DNA from: Chitinophaga niabensis
Lineage (GTDB): Bacteria; Bacteroidota; Bacteroidia; Chitinophagales; Chitinophagaceae
DNA: 64,000 nucleotides
NCBI RefSeq assembly: GCF_900129465.1
Contig: NZ_FSRA01000001.1
Span: forward strand, 2,048,482 to 2,112,481
Direction of reading: 5' to 3'
The notes under the pieces were generated by a model. That model saw only the letters and a program-made list of their open reading frames with translations. It was not told where the DNA came from and did no database searches. Made by a program: the position numbers and the translations under genes. Each line of letters begins with the position of its first letter. Positions within the stretch are counted from its first letter, which is position 1. This document shows positions 41,158 to 50,108 of this stretch, piece by piece.

Positions 41158-42228
41158 ATGGGAAAGTACAAAGCCGGCGTATTATTCGGTGAAGAGCTGG
41201 AAGCGCTCTACAATGATGCCAAAGAGAATGAATTTGCTATGCCCGCAGTGAACGTGGTAGGCACCAACTCCATCAATGCTGTGCTGGAAACAGCCGCTAA
41301 GGTGAATTCACCGGTGATCATCCAGTTTTCCAATGGCGGCGCCCAATTCTTTGCCGGTAAAGGAATGCCCAATGATAAACTGCAAGCCAACATTTCCGGT
41401 GGTATCTCCGGAGCAAGGCACGTACACGAGGTAGCCAAATACTATGGCGTGCCCGTTATCCTGCATACAGACCATGCTGCTAAAAAGTGGCTGCCCTGGA
41501 TAGATGGTTTGCTCACAGCTGGCGAGGCTTTTAAGAAAGAAACCGGCCAGCCCCTCTACAGCTCCCACATGCTGGACCTCTCTGAAGAGCCGATCCATGA
41601 AAATATTGAGATCTCCAAAGCTTACTTCGAAAGAATGAACAAGCTGGGTATGAGCATCGAGATCGAACTGGGTGTTACCGGTGGTGAAGAAGACGGGGTA
41701 GACAACTCAGGGGTGGAAAACTCCCTCCTGTACACTCAGCCTGAAGACGTTGCATATTCCTATGAGCAACTTTCCCAGGTAGGTACCCGTTTTACCATAG
41801 CCGCAGCTTTTGGTAATGTTCACGGTGTTTACAGCCCCGGAAACGTGGAATTACGCCCTGAGATCCTGAAAAACAGCCAGGATTTCATCCGGCAGAAATT
41901 CGGTACCCCCACCCATAAACCTGTATTCTATGTGTTCCACGGCGGCTCCGGCTCTCCCAAGAACCAGATCAACGAAACCCTGGGTTACGGCGTGATCAAG
42001 ATGAATATCGACACAGATATGCAATGGGCATTCTGGGAAGGTATCCTGGGCTTCTATAAAAAGAACGAAGCATACCTGCAGGCCCAGCTCGGCAACCCTG
42101 AAGGCCCGGCTAAACCGAACAAGAAATACTACGATCCGCGCGTATGGCTGCGCAAAGGCGAGGAAACTTTCGTGAGCCGCCTCGAGGAAGCCTTCACAGA
42201 CCTGAATTGCATTAATCGCAATAAATAA
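41158..42228 (+). CDS. Class II fructose-bisphosphate aldolase
   Basis: A 356-residue zinc-dependent aldolase of glycolysis and gluconeogenesis that interconverts fructose-1,6-bisphosphate with DHAP and glyceraldehyde-3-phosphate. VILHTDHAAKKWLPW carries the catalytic Asp and a Zn His, the IEIELGVTGGEEDGVDN segment is characteristic of the class IIA (FbaA-like) enzymes, and VFHGGSGSPKNQI with MNIDTDMQWAFWEG forms the phosphate and Schiff-free active site. Length agrees with class IIA. A strong terminator follows. Confidence 0.95.
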   Translation: MGKYKAGVLFGEELEALYNDAKENEFAMPAVNVVGTNSINAVLETAAKVNSPVIIQFSNGGAQFFAGKGMPNDKLQANISGGISGARHVHEVAKYYGVPVILHTDHAAKKWLPWIDGLLTAGEAFKKETGQPLYSSHMLDLSEEPIHENIEISKAYFERMNKLGMSIEIELGVTGGEEDGVDNSGVENSLLYTQPEDVAYSYEQLSQVGTRFTIAAAFGNVHGVYSPGNVELRPEILKNSQDFIRQKFGTPTHKPVFYVFHGGSGSPKNQINETLGYGVIKMNIDTDMQWAFWEGILGFYKKNEAYLQAQLGNPEGPAKPNKKYYDPRVWLRKGEETFVSRLEEAFTDLNCINRNK

Positions 42229-42243
42229 TCATATTATAGCCGT

Positions 42244-42275
42244 AAAAGCCCTCCCGTTTTCCCGGGAGGGCTTTT
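42244..42275 (+). terminator. Rho-independent terminator after aldolase
   Basis: A perfect 13-bp stem aaaagccctcccg / cgggagggctttt (42244-42256 with 42263-42275) lies 15 nt after the stop. Confidence 0.9.
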
Positions 42276-42351
42276 GATTTACGGAAAAATTGAATTTATC
42301 CGTATCTTGCACCACTTATTCTTTATCTAATTTTATATCTCAAACGCTAGT

Positions 42352-43197
42352 ATGAGCTGGTTTAAGCGAGTTAAACAAGGAATTTCCACCACTACCAGTG
42401 AAAAGAAGGACGCACCGGAAGGTTTGTGGCATAAATGTCCTAACTGTAAGAAAACATCCACTATGCAAGACCTGAAAGAGCATTTGTACGTATGCGACAA
42501 GTGTAACTTTCACAACCGTATCAATTCACCTGAGTATTTCGAGATCATTTTTGATAATAACACCCTGGAAGAACTATTCAGCAACATCTATCCCAAAGAC
42601 CAGCTGGGCTTCAGTGACCTGAAACCTTATGATGAAAGGTTGAAAGATGCACAGAAGAAGTCAGGGCTTTCTGATGCCATGCGCGTAGGCACCGGCCTCG
42701 TAAATGGTCATGGCCTGGTGGTAGCCTGTATGGATTTTAACTTCATCGGGGGCTCTATGGGCTCCGTGGTAGGGGAAAAGATCGCCCGCAGCATCGATTA
42801 TTGCATTGCCAATAAGCTGCCGCTGATGATCATCTCCAAATCCGGCGGTGCCCGGATGATGGAAAGTGCCTTCTCCCTCATGCAAATGGCCAAAACGTCC
42901 GCCAAGCTCACACAGCTGGCTGCCGCACACCTCCCTTACATTTCGTTAATGACAGACCCCACCACCGGCGGTGTAACAGCTTCTTATGCCATGCTGGGGG
43001 ATATCAATACAGCCGAGCCAGGCGCCCTTATCGGTTTTGCCGGCCCGCGTATCATCAAAGAAACTATTAAAAAAGACCTTCCCGAAGGTTTCCAGAGCGC
43101 TGAGTTCCTGCTGGAACACGGATTCCTTGATTTTATCCAGGATCGTAAAGAACTGAAGAACAAATTGAGTACGCTGCTGCAGCTTTTTAAGAATTAA
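42352..43197 (+). CDS. accD: Acetyl-CoA carboxylase carboxyltransferase subunit beta
   Basis: A 281-residue subunit of acetyl-CoA carboxylase, which transfers the carboxyl group from biotin to acetyl-CoA in fatty acid synthesis. The N-terminal zinc ribbon is CPNC with a later CDKC. Then [31 protein letters not shown] and [19 protein letters not shown] form the carboxyltransferase (crotonase-fold) core, and [14 protein letters not shown] and [12 protein letters not shown] follow. The alpha subunit is not in the window, as is usual. Confidence 0.95.
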   Translation: MSWFKRVKQGISTTTSEKKDAPEGLWHKCPNCKKTSTMQDLKEHLYVCDKCNFHNRINSPEYFEIIFDNNTLEELFSNIYPKDQLGFSDLKPYDERLKDAQKKSGLSDAMRVGTGLVNGHGLVVACMDFNFIGGSMGSVVGEKIARSIDYCIANKLPLMIISKSGGARMMESAFSLMQMAKTSAKLTQLAAAHLPYISLMTDPTTGGVTASYAMLGDINTAEPGALIGFAGPRIIKETIKKDLPEGFQSAEFLLEHGFLDFIQDRKELKNKLSTLLQLFKN

Positions 43198-43253
43198 GAA
43201 TTTGTTCCGTCCCGCCGGTCCTTATAGTCCGGCTGGGCTGAACACCCCGCAAC

Positions 43254-43694
43254 ATGGCAGAATTAAAGAACAGATCGGCTTATTTTGAATTTGCGATAGA
43301 AGATAAATATATCGCCGGCATGGTATTAACCGGTACGGAAATAAAATCCATCCGGGAAGGCAGAGTGAGCTTTAACGATAGTTTCTGCTATTTCTCTAAA
43401 GGAGAGCTGTTTGTGAAAAGCATGCACATCGCCGAATATTCTCACGGATCATACACCAATCACGACCCCGTCCGTGAACGTAAGTTATTGTTACAGCGAA
43501 AGGAACTGAAAAAGATCGAGAAGAGAATGCAGGAACGCGGGTACACCGTTGTTCCCCTCCGTATCTTCCTTACAGAGAAAGGCCTTGCCAAAATGGAAAT
43601 AGGCCTTGGTAAGGGTAAAAAACTGCATGATAAAAGAGACTCCATAAAATCACGTGAAGTAGACCGGGAATTACGTCGCAATTTTAAAATATAG
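43254..43694 (+). CDS. smpB: SsrA-binding protein
   Basis: A 146-residue protein that binds tmRNA for ribosome rescue. The start AELKNRSAYFEFAIEDKYIAG, VLTGTEIKSIREGRVSFND, and HDPVRERKLLLQRKELKKI are family motifs, with the usual basic C-terminal tail (KRDSIKSREVDRELRRNFKI). It lies 57 bp after accD. No tmRNA gene was seen beside it. Confidence 0.95.
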   Translation: MAELKNRSAYFEFAIEDKYIAGMVLTGTEIKSIREGRVSFNDSFCYFSKGELFVKSMHIAEYSHGSYTNHDPVRERKLLLQRKELKKIEKRMQERGYTVVPLRIFLTEKGLAKMEIGLGKGKKLHDKRDSIKSREVDRELRRNFKI

Positions 43695-43802
43695 GCGCTA
43701 TTGTTAAAACAATGATAATTCCCTGCGTGTTATTCCTCTTTGAAATTCAATCCGGAAATCTGGCCCATCATTTGCCTGCTTCTGATTGTAAATAACAGCT
43801 AT

Positions 43803-44945
43803 ATGAATACCTATCTCCGCTACCTGCCTATTTTCCTCGCTGTGATCCTTTTTTCCTGTAAATCCGGTGAAAAACTCTTTAACAAAGGCCGTTATGGCGA
43901 TGCCGTGGAAGCTTTCGTGAAAAAGCTCCAGCGCCGTCCTTCAGACGCCACTTCCCTGCAATTACTGCCACAGGCTTATGCCGCCGCCATGGAATTCCAT
44001 GAAGGCCGCGCCAAACAAGCCATTGCTTCTAATAATGATCTTAAATGGGAAGCCGTTCGCAATGAATATAATTCCATGCAACGCCTCTATAATGTGATCC
44101 GTTCCTCTCCGGCTGCCAGCGTCATCGTAAAACCAAAGGATTACTCCACCGCCCTGGCCAGTGCATTGAATAATGCCGCCGAAGCCCGTTACGAAAGAGC
44201 GGTGCAATTACTGGAAATGGGCGATAAACAAAGTGCCCGCGAGGCCTATGACGAATTCACCGCTTCCCTGCAGCTCAGTGCCAATTACAAGAACGCCGCA
44301 CAACTGAGGGACCAGGCTTACCAGATGGGCCTCATACATGTAGTGATCAGTGAAATAGCCATCAGCTCCTCTTATTTCCAATTCACTGCAGACCAGTTCC
44401 GCGATGCCGTGGTACGCCAGCTGGAACAACGCCGTATCAATAACTTTGTGAAGTTCTATGATGAACGTTACGTACGTAATCAAAAAGATTTTCAGCCGGA
44501 CCAATACCTGGAAATGCGCTTTAATGATTTTGTAGTAGGCCAGACCTATGTAGATCGCTATCAACGCGAAGTATCCAAAGTGATCAGCGTACCCAGCAAT
44601 CAAAAAGATTCTACCGGTAAAGTGATCAATGTGGACATCACCGTAAAAGCCACACTCTTCATTACCCGCAAAACCTTAGCCTCCAGTGGTTTCCTTGATT
44701 ACCGCATTACAGATGTTACCAATAATAAATTATTGCGGCAGGACAGGCTGCCCGGTTCCTACACCTGGCAAAACCAGTTCGGTACCTTCCGTGGAGATGA
44801 ACGTGCGCTTAGCAATGAAGATAAACGCCTGATAGGTGGCCGCGATGTTCCTCCTCCACCGCCACAGGACCTTTTCGCAGAACTCACCCGCCCTATTTAC
44901 GACAGGCTGGCCAGCGACCTGCAGAGTTTTTACAGCCGTTATTAA
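43803..44945 (+). CDS. TPR-like lipoprotein of unknown function
   Basis: A 380-residue lipoprotein (MNTYLRYLPIFLAVILFSCKSG). An N-terminal TPR-like region (about residues 20-200; LFNKGRYGDAVEAFVKKLQRRP, LLEMGDKQSAREAYDEFTAS) precedes a mixed alpha/beta region (about 200-380; FVVGQTYVDRYQREVSKVI, DYRITDVTNNKLL). The Cys followed by KSGEK is typical of Bacteroidota lipoproteins. I do not recognise a named family. The frame is open from 43740, but only ATG 43803 starts a signal peptide. It probably faces the periplasm. Confidence 0.75.
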   Translation: MNTYLRYLPIFLAVILFSCKSGEKLFNKGRYGDAVEAFVKKLQRRPSDATSLQLLPQAYAAAMEFHEGRAKQAIASNNDLKWEAVRNEYNSMQRLYNVIRSSPAASVIVKPKDYSTALASALNNAAEARYERAVQLLEMGDKQSAREAYDEFTASLQLSANYKNAAQLRDQAYQMGLIHVVISEIAISSSYFQFTADQFRDAVVRQLEQRRINNFVKFYDERYVRNQKDFQPDQYLEMRFNDFVVGQTYVDRYQREVSKVISVPSNQKDSTGKVINVDITVKATLFITRKTLASSGFLDYRITDVTNNKLLRQDRLPGSYTWQNQFGTFRGDERALSNEDKRLIGGRDVPPPPPQDLFAELTRPIYDRLASDLQSFYSRY

Positions 44946-44986
44946 CCATTCTCTTTTTCGGATGTTATAACCTAAAACCTCCTAAC

Positions 44987-45388
44987 ATGAAGAAAATCCT
45001 CTCGGCAGCAGCCTTTATACTAATGGTCGGTTGCGCATCCTCCCAAAAGAGCAACGGCTCCGCTGAAAAAGATCTGTACAGATCATGGCGGGTAACCGGG
45101 TTTGATACCACTGGTGCCAACCACGCCCCTACCATTACATTTGACCAGGCACAGAACAGGGTTTCCGGCAACGGGAGCTGTAACAGGTATTCCGGCGGAT
45201 TTACTTTAACCGCGCCGGATAAGATTGCCTTCTCTCCTATGGCAGCCACTAAAATGGCCTGCCCCGGTTTGAATGTAGAGGGTAAATATTTTGAATTACT
45301 GAATAAAGCAAATAAATGGAGCATTAAAGATGGGGTGCTTACCCTGAGCCAGGATGGTAATGCTTTACTAACGTTTGTGGCAGAATGA
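44987..45388 (+). CDS. META-domain lipoprotein (HslJ-like)
   Basis: A 133-residue lipoprotein (ILMVGCASSQ) with one META domain. Visible motifs are ITFDQAQNRVSGNGSCNRYSG, where the CNRYSG turn is conserved, IAFSPMAATKMACPG and the final LTLSQDGNALLTF. The family includes E. coli HslJ, linked to heat and novobiocin stress; the molecular role is unknown. It follows the TPR-like gene by 41 bp and ends before a hairpin shared with the convergent hicB. Confidence 0.9.
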   Translation: MKKILSAAAFILMVGCASSQKSNGSAEKDLYRSWRVTGFDTTGANHAPTITFDQAQNRVSGNGSCNRYSGGFTLTAPDKIAFSPMAATKMACPGLNVEGKYFELLNKANKWSIKDGVLTLSQDGNALLTFVAE

Positions 45389-45397
45389 TATTGAAAA

Positions 45398-45424
45398 GGC
45401 GGATCAAATGATCCGCCCTTTTTA
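45398..45424. terminator. Bidirectional terminator
   Basis: The 9-bp stem ggcggatca / tgatccgcc with a two-base loop is flanked by aaaa on the left and ctttttattt on the right, so it can stop both the META gene and hicB. Confidence 0.85.
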
Positions 45425-45425
45425 T

Positions 45426-45812
45426 TTATACAAGTTCAAGATGAATAAATTCCTTCCCCAGGTCTTTAATACCCGTAAGTATCCTGTTCACCTGCTTTTC
45501 TGAGGGTACTTTGATGCGGTTAGCATATTGGGATAACAGCGATTGGCTGATCCCTATCCGCTCTGCTAAAGCGGATGCGTTGATCACTTTATAGTACTCA
45601 AAGAACTGCGCCAGATCGAGGCGGATAATTACATCTTTTTCTGTTACTGCTTTTAAACCTTTGTACTCCGTCCAGGTGTTCATGGCATCGAGAACATTTT
45701 TTCTTAATTCGCCCATGTTTCTGCCGGTTGTAAAAACAGGATAACGATCTTCTGCAGCAAATGCAGAATAACCTGTGCGCGTTTTTTCAACAATAAATAC
45801 AATCTTTTTCAT
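45426..45812 (-). CDS. hicB: HicB-type antitoxin with C-terminal HTH
   Basis: A 128-residue antitoxin. The N-terminal half has the HicB partial RNase-H-like fold (KKIVFIVEKTRTGYSAFAAEDRYPVFTTG). The C-terminal half (about residues 75-115) is a helix-turn-helix with ALAERIGISQSLLSQYANRIKVPS, of the XRE/Cro type. It would neutralise HicA and repress its own promoter. It follows hicA by 22 bp. Confidence 0.9.
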   Translation of the reverse strand: MKKIVFIVEKTRTGYSAFAAEDRYPVFTTGRNMGELRKNVLDAMNTWTEYKGLKAVTEKDVIIRLDLAQFFEYYKVINASALAERIGISQSLLSQYANRIKVPSEKQVNRILTGIKDLGKEFIHLELV

Positions 45813-45834
45813 AAAGGATTTTTACAGCGGGCCA

Positions 45835-46026
45835 TTACCTTAAGCCCATTTGTTTTAAAATTTCTTGTTCAATTCCCTTTGCAATTTCAGCGGGGCCGTG
45901 ATCGGCAAAGATGATTTCAACTCCGGGTTTTTCAGGGTTGATCAGGATCATATGGCTTCCCTTTCCTTTACGCGATACTACCCAGCCTGCCCTGCTGAGC
46001 AGCCTCCTTAATTCTGAACATTTCAT
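45835..46026 (-). CDS. hicA: HicA mRNA interferase toxin
   Basis: A 63-residue toxin with a dsRBD-like fold. MKCSELRRLLSRAGWVVSRKGKGSHMILINP includes the conserved catalytic His in GKGSHM, and ADHGPAEIAKGIEQEILKQMG ends the fold. HicA cleaves mRNA during stress. It is the first gene of the pair, as usual for hicAB, directly behind a clear promoter. Confidence 0.93.
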   Translation of the reverse strand: MKCSELRRLLSRAGWVVSRKGKGSHMILINPEKPGVEIIFADHGPAEIAKGIEQEILKQMGLR

Positions 46027-46041
46027 ACGAGGTTAACAATT

Positions 46042-46072
46042 TAAAGGTACTAAATTTATTACGTTTAACAAA
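46042..46072 (-). promoter_or_regulatory. hicAB promoter
   Basis: On the minus strand TTTG (46072-46069), a 19-nt gap and TACCTTTA (46049-46042) fit the Bacteroidota TTTG/TAnnTTTG pattern with one mismatch, 16 nt before the hicA ATG. Confidence 0.6.
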
Positions 46073-46110
46073 CAATACAAGTAATTATTTTATTACTTCA
46101 GCTTAAGATG

Positions 46111-46140
46111 ATAAAAGGGCCGCCCTAGACAAAGCAGCCC
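46111..46140 (-). terminator. Terminator after the C39 ABC exporter
   Basis: A GC-rich stem gggctgc / gcggccc on the minus strand (one G-U pair) is followed by ttttat, 30 nt beyond the exporter stop. Confidence 0.65.
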
Positions 46141-46170
46141 ATCATTTTGTTCACTTAAAACCAATGTAAA

Positions 46171-48345
46171 TTAAAGCGGTATCGCCTGGTGATGTTGCCA
46201 CAACCTGGAGTAGATCGCGTTATTCTGCAACAACTGGCTATGCGTTCCTTCTTCTGCCATCACACCTTCCTGCAGCACTACAATTTTATCTGCATTCATC
46301 ACCGTACTTAAACGGTGTGCTATTACAATGATCGTTTTCCCTTCATCCCGCAACTGCTGCATCACATCCTGCACATATTGATCGGAAACGGAGTCCAGGG
46401 AAGAAGTAGCTTCATCCAGGATCAGTATTTCCGGGTTCCTGTACAATGCGCGGGCAATAGCTACCCGCTGACGCTGGCCTCCGGAGAGGTTTACACCATG
46501 TTCTCCCAGCATGGTATTAAAACCATCCGGTAGTTTTTCAATGAACTGGATGATCCCCAGCTGCGTGGAGATCTGCAAAACGCGTTGCATATCCGGCTCC
46601 ACTTCTCCCACGGCAATATTCTCCATTACGGTCCCGGCAAAGAGGTCTATCTGCTGTGGCACCACGCTTACACGTTTGCGCAAACTGTCTGTATCTATAT
46701 AACGGATATCCATTTTGCCGATAAGGATACTTCCTTCCTGCAAAGGATACAGGTTCTGCATCAGGGCCATGAGCGTAGATTTCCCGGACCCGCTCTCTCC
46801 CACTATCGCCGTTATCTTTCCTTTCGCTATCTGCATATTAAAGTTCCGGAACACCTGCACACGCGTGCCATACCGGAAGGATACATTCTGGAATGCCACA
46901 TCTCCTACCAGCTCCGGCGTGAGTGTTACTTTATTCCCTGTTTCTTCCTGCTCCAGGTCCATGATCTCAAACAAACGGTCTGCAGCTATCAGGGCATCCT
47001 GCATACTTCTGTTGGCACCGATCAGGCTCATAGCCGGCCCTGTGAAGTAACCGATCAATGCATAAAAGCTGAGTAGCTCCCCGGGGCTCAGCTGCCTGTC
47101 CATCACAAAATAAGAACCTGCCCATAAAAGGATCACCACAAATGCACTGGTAATAAAACCGCCGGCATTCCCGATATAGAGATTGGTAACAGAAGAAGAA
47201 AAGATTGTTTTCAGGAGTTTCACAAAACGGTTCTCCGTTTTCATATTCGCATAATCCTCCAGCCCGAAACGTTTGATGGTAGAAACGGAGTTCAGGGACT
47301 CCACCAGCTGGCCGCCCAGTTCCGCATTCTCTTCCATCAGCTTCCGCTGCATCTTTCTGTTCACCTGGTTGCTGATCCAATAGATAATGCCATATACCGG
47401 AAGAATGGCCAGCATAATGATGGCGAGCTTCCAGTAATAGGTGAACATCAGGCAGAAAGAAAAGATCACAATGAAAACGTTCACCACCAGGCCAATGGCT
47501 ATATCGTTAATGAATACACGTATTTTAACGGCATCACTGATCCGGGAGGTGATCTCCCCCACCCGCATGGTATCAAAGAACTGCTGCGGCAGGCGGAGCA
47601 GGTGTTTATAATAACCGAGGATCAGCCGCGCATCTATCTGCTGGCCTGTTTTTAAAGCGAACACACTTTTCAGCTGCCCGATGAACAATTGCAGCACCAG
47701 GATCAGGATCATGATGATGCCCAGGAGGTTTAGCAGGTTCTTATTACCTTCTACCAGTACATTGTCCACTATCTTCTGTACATAGATGGAAGTGGATAAA
47801 CCAAGGATGGTGTATACAATAGCACCGAAAAGGGCCTGCAGCACTACAGTCCTGTGCGGTTTCAGCAGGTACCAGAAACGTTGCAGGTGTGAGATCTTTT
47901 CATTGCCTGCCCTGAAATCTTCGCTGGGCATAAGGAGAATAAGCACATTCGTCCAGATGGCTTTGAATGCCTCATGGGTTAATTTGTGGAACAACCCGTC
48001 TGCCGGGTCCATCACCACCACATGTGTTTTAGTGACCTTATAGATCACTACAAAGTGATGTAACCGTTCTTTGATCACCACATGTGCAATAGCAGGTTTG
48101 GGGATATTGAAGAGCGCTTCCCATGGGCCTTTCACACCTTTGGCTTCAAAGCCCAGTTTAGTGGCAGCTTCAATGATGCCTAATACATTGGTACCTTTAT
48201 TATCCGTAGCGGCTAACTGGCGGATGCGGGCAACAGGTAACTGCAACTGGTAGAATGCCGCAATGGAAGCAAGGCATGCGGCACCGCAATCGCTGATATC
48301 GCGCTGGCGGACACGGGAACTATTTTTTAGTCGTATAGAGGACAT
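46171..48345 (-). CDS. Peptidase-containing ABC exporter (C39/PCAT)
   Basis: A 724-residue protein with three parts. The N-terminal C39 peptidase has its active Cys20 in QRDISDCGAACLAS, His in HHFVVIYKV and Asp in VMDPADG, so it should be active. Six membrane helices follow (about residues 165-450). The ATPase domain has Walker A GESGSGKSTLM, signature LSGGQRQRVAIARAL and Walker B ILILDEATSSLD. Such proteins cut double-glycine leaders from peptides and export them. The HlyD-type partner lies 3 bp upstream. No leader peptide gene was found nearby. Confidence 0.93.
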   Translation of the reverse strand: MSSIRLKNSSRVRQRDISDCGAACLASIAAFYQLQLPVARIRQLAATDNKGTNVLGIIEAATKLGFEAKGVKGPWEALFNIPKPAIAHVVIKERLHHFVVIYKVTKTHVVVMDPADGLFHKLTHEAFKAIWTNVLILLMPSEDFRAGNEKISHLQRFWYLLKPHRTVVLQALFGAIVYTILGLSTSIYVQKIVDNVLVEGNKNLLNLLGIIMILILVLQLFIGQLKSVFALKTGQQIDARLILGYYKHLLRLPQQFFDTMRVGEITSRISDAVKIRVFINDIAIGLVVNVFIVIFSFCLMFTYYWKLAIIMLAILPVYGIIYWISNQVNRKMQRKLMEENAELGGQLVESLNSVSTIKRFGLEDYANMKTENRFVKLLKTIFSSSVTNLYIGNAGGFITSAFVVILLWAGSYFVMDRQLSPGELLSFYALIGYFTGPAMSLIGANRSMQDALIAADRLFEIMDLEQEETGNKVTLTPELVGDVAFQNVSFRYGTRVQVFRNFNMQIAKGKITAIVGESGSGKSTLMALMQNLYPLQEGSILIGKMDIRYIDTDSLRKRVSVVPQQIDLFAGTVMENIAVGEVEPDMQRVLQISTQLGIIQFIEKLPDGFNTMLGEHGVNLSGGQRQRVAIARALYRNPEILILDEATSSLDSVSDQYVQDVMQQLRDEGKTIIVIAHRLSTVMNADKIVVLQEGVMAEEGTHSQLLQNNAIYSRLWQHHQAIPL

Positions 48346-48348
48346 GGT

Positions 48349-49500
48349 TTATTTTTTTCCGATACTATTCGGATTCATCCAATCATCGGTTTTATCATAG
48401 AGGAGCTGAAACAAACTGCGTTGTGTAAGAATGAAGCGGGCCTGCAGCGTCATTCCTTTTTTCAGTTTACCTTTTACACCGCTGGCGGTACGCACTTCGG
48501 TATTGGCAAACTCACATCTCACTTTAAATACAGGCTGATTGTCCACGAGTGTGAAATCATTATCTACAGATTGCACGGTACCTTCCACCACCCCCCATTC
48601 ATTATAATTAAAGGCATCTACTTGGAACTTCACGGGCATGCCTGCTTTGAGGTACCCGATATCTTTGGGGGAAACAAGGCATTCTGCCACCAGGTTGGAA
48701 TCGGGAGAAATGGTGCCCATCAGCTCACCTACCTGTACATATCCGCCGGCATACCTTCCGCTGAACTGTTGCAGCGTACCGCTCACCGGGGCTTTGATCA
48801 GGTTCCATTCCTTCTGTTTTTCCAGTTGCGCTGCATCTGCCTGCAGACGGCTGCTTTCTGATCTGTAGCGGCTTAGCTCTTCCTGCCAGGCACTGCGTTG
48901 CTGCTGTACGGAAGATCGGTACATCGCCACACTTTTATCATATTCATATTGTTTATCGCGCAGTTCTTTTTCTGCGATCACTTTATCTGCGAAGAGTTTT
49001 TTGTACATATCCAGGTCGCTTTGCAGCTTGCGCATCGTGGCCTGCTGTTCATTCAGCGTGGACATAAACCGGGAGTATTGCTGCTGGTAAAGTGCAGACT
49101 GTAATCCGCCACCACCGCCACCGGAGGCCAGGCGCGACAGGTCATTCACATAAGATTCCCGTTGTTTGAGCTCAAAGGAGTTTTGCAGGAGTTTGCTGTT
49201 GCTGATATCTTCCTGCAGGCGCAGGATCAGCTGACCTTTTTGAACATGCTGCCCTTCTGATACCATCACTTCTTCTATAGTACCGGCAATAAGGCTGCGT
49301 AGTTCGTTTTTTTCTGTGATCGGGCGTACAATGCCGCCGGACTTCACGGAAACATCCACTTTAATGAAAGGTAAGGCAAGGATGCTGACCAGCACTGCCA
49401 ATAGAACCGTTGTATAGATCAACTGCGTTCTTACCTGCACACGGGGCAACCACGTGAAGGTAGAATGCTCGATGACCTCCACTGGAAAGAGTTGAGGCAT
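48349..49500 (-). CDS. HlyD-family membrane fusion protein
   Basis: A 383-residue periplasmic adaptor with one N-terminal membrane helix (LIYTTVLLAVLVSILALPFI). A lipoyl-like part (LIAGTIEEVMVSEGQHVQKGQLILRL) is followed by a coiled-coil hairpin with a Gly-rich turn (about residues 105-235, RLASGGGGGG) and a barrel region (QVGELMGTISPDSNLVAECLVSPKDIGYLKAG). It should link the C39 ABC exporter encoded next, 3 bp downstream, to an outer membrane channel; none is in the window. Confidence 0.92.
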   Translation of the reverse strand: MPQLFPVEVIEHSTFTWLPRVQVRTQLIYTTVLLAVLVSILALPFIKVDVSVKSGGIVRPITEKNELRSLIAGTIEEVMVSEGQHVQKGQLILRLQEDISNSKLLQNSFELKQRESYVNDLSRLASGGGGGGLQSALYQQQYSRFMSTLNEQQATMRKLQSDLDMYKKLFADKVIAEKELRDKQYEYDKSVAMYRSSVQQQRSAWQEELSRYRSESSRLQADAAQLEKQKEWNLIKAPVSGTLQQFSGRYAGGYVQVGELMGTISPDSNLVAECLVSPKDIGYLKAGMPVKFQVDAFNYNEWGVVEGTVQSVDNDFTLVDNQPVFKVRCEFANTEVRTASGVKGKLKKGMTLQARFILTQRSLFQLLYDKTDDWMNPNSIGKK

Positions 49501-49599
49501 GCAACAAATTTCAATAATGAAAAATGATGCTTAGCGGTTCAAATAGGTGAAATCTTGCTTAGAGATTGAATAGCAATTTACAAATATTTATTGAAACTT

Positions 49600-50064
49600 T
49601 TATGCTCCCTGTTCATATCCCACGTCCACGAGCAAACCTCCGCCATCCGCAGCAGCGGTGGCCAGTTCATCGCAACGGTTGTTTTCCGGGTTGGTGGCAT
49701 GGCCTTTTACCCATTGGAATTTCACCTTTTGTCTTTTGAATGCAGGAATAAAACGTTCCCAGAGATCACGGTTCTTTTTGTCTTTGAAGCCGGTTTTCAC
49801 CCAGCTCCATAACCAGCCTTTTTCAACGGAGTTCACCACGTATTGGCTGTCAGTATAAATAACAACGGAGAGCCCGTCTTTTGTAAGCGTTTCCAGTGCA
49901 ACGATCACGGCCAGCAGCTCCATGCGGTTATTGGTGGTCATCCTGTACCCCTGCGATAATTCCTTCCTCACCTTTCCCCAAATGAGCACAATACCATAAC
50001 CGCCTCTGCCTGGATTTCCACGGGCGGCGCCATCTGTATATATAATAAGTTGCTGAGTCGTCAA
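49600..50064 (-). CDS. rnhA: Ribonuclease HI
   Basis: A 154-residue cytosolic enzyme that cleaves RNA in RNA-DNA hybrids. The acidic active site is complete: YTDGAARGNPG (first Asp, residue 11), MELLAVIVALE (Glu), YTDSQYVVNSVEKGW (Asp) and NNRCDELAT (last Asp). WVKGHATNPENN carries the conserved His. It is between the acyl-CoA carboxylase gene and the exporter pair on the same strand, with gaps of 44 and 99 bp. Confidence 0.95.
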   Translation of the reverse strand: MTTQQLIIYTDGAARGNPGRGGYGIVLIWGKVRKELSQGYRMTTNNRMELLAVIVALETLTKDGLSVVIYTDSQYVVNSVEKGWLWSWVKTGFKDKKNRDLWERFIPAFKRQKVKFQWVKGHATNPENNRCDELATAAADGGGLLVDVGYEQGA

Positions 50065-50108
50065 ATCCTTGGTTTTCGTTTTAAGGGAGCAAATGTAATA
50101 CTTCTCCC

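Noticed and set aside
43195..43253. tmRNA gene beside smpB
   Set aside because: The gap is only 58 bp and has no tRNA-like ends or tag-reading frame.
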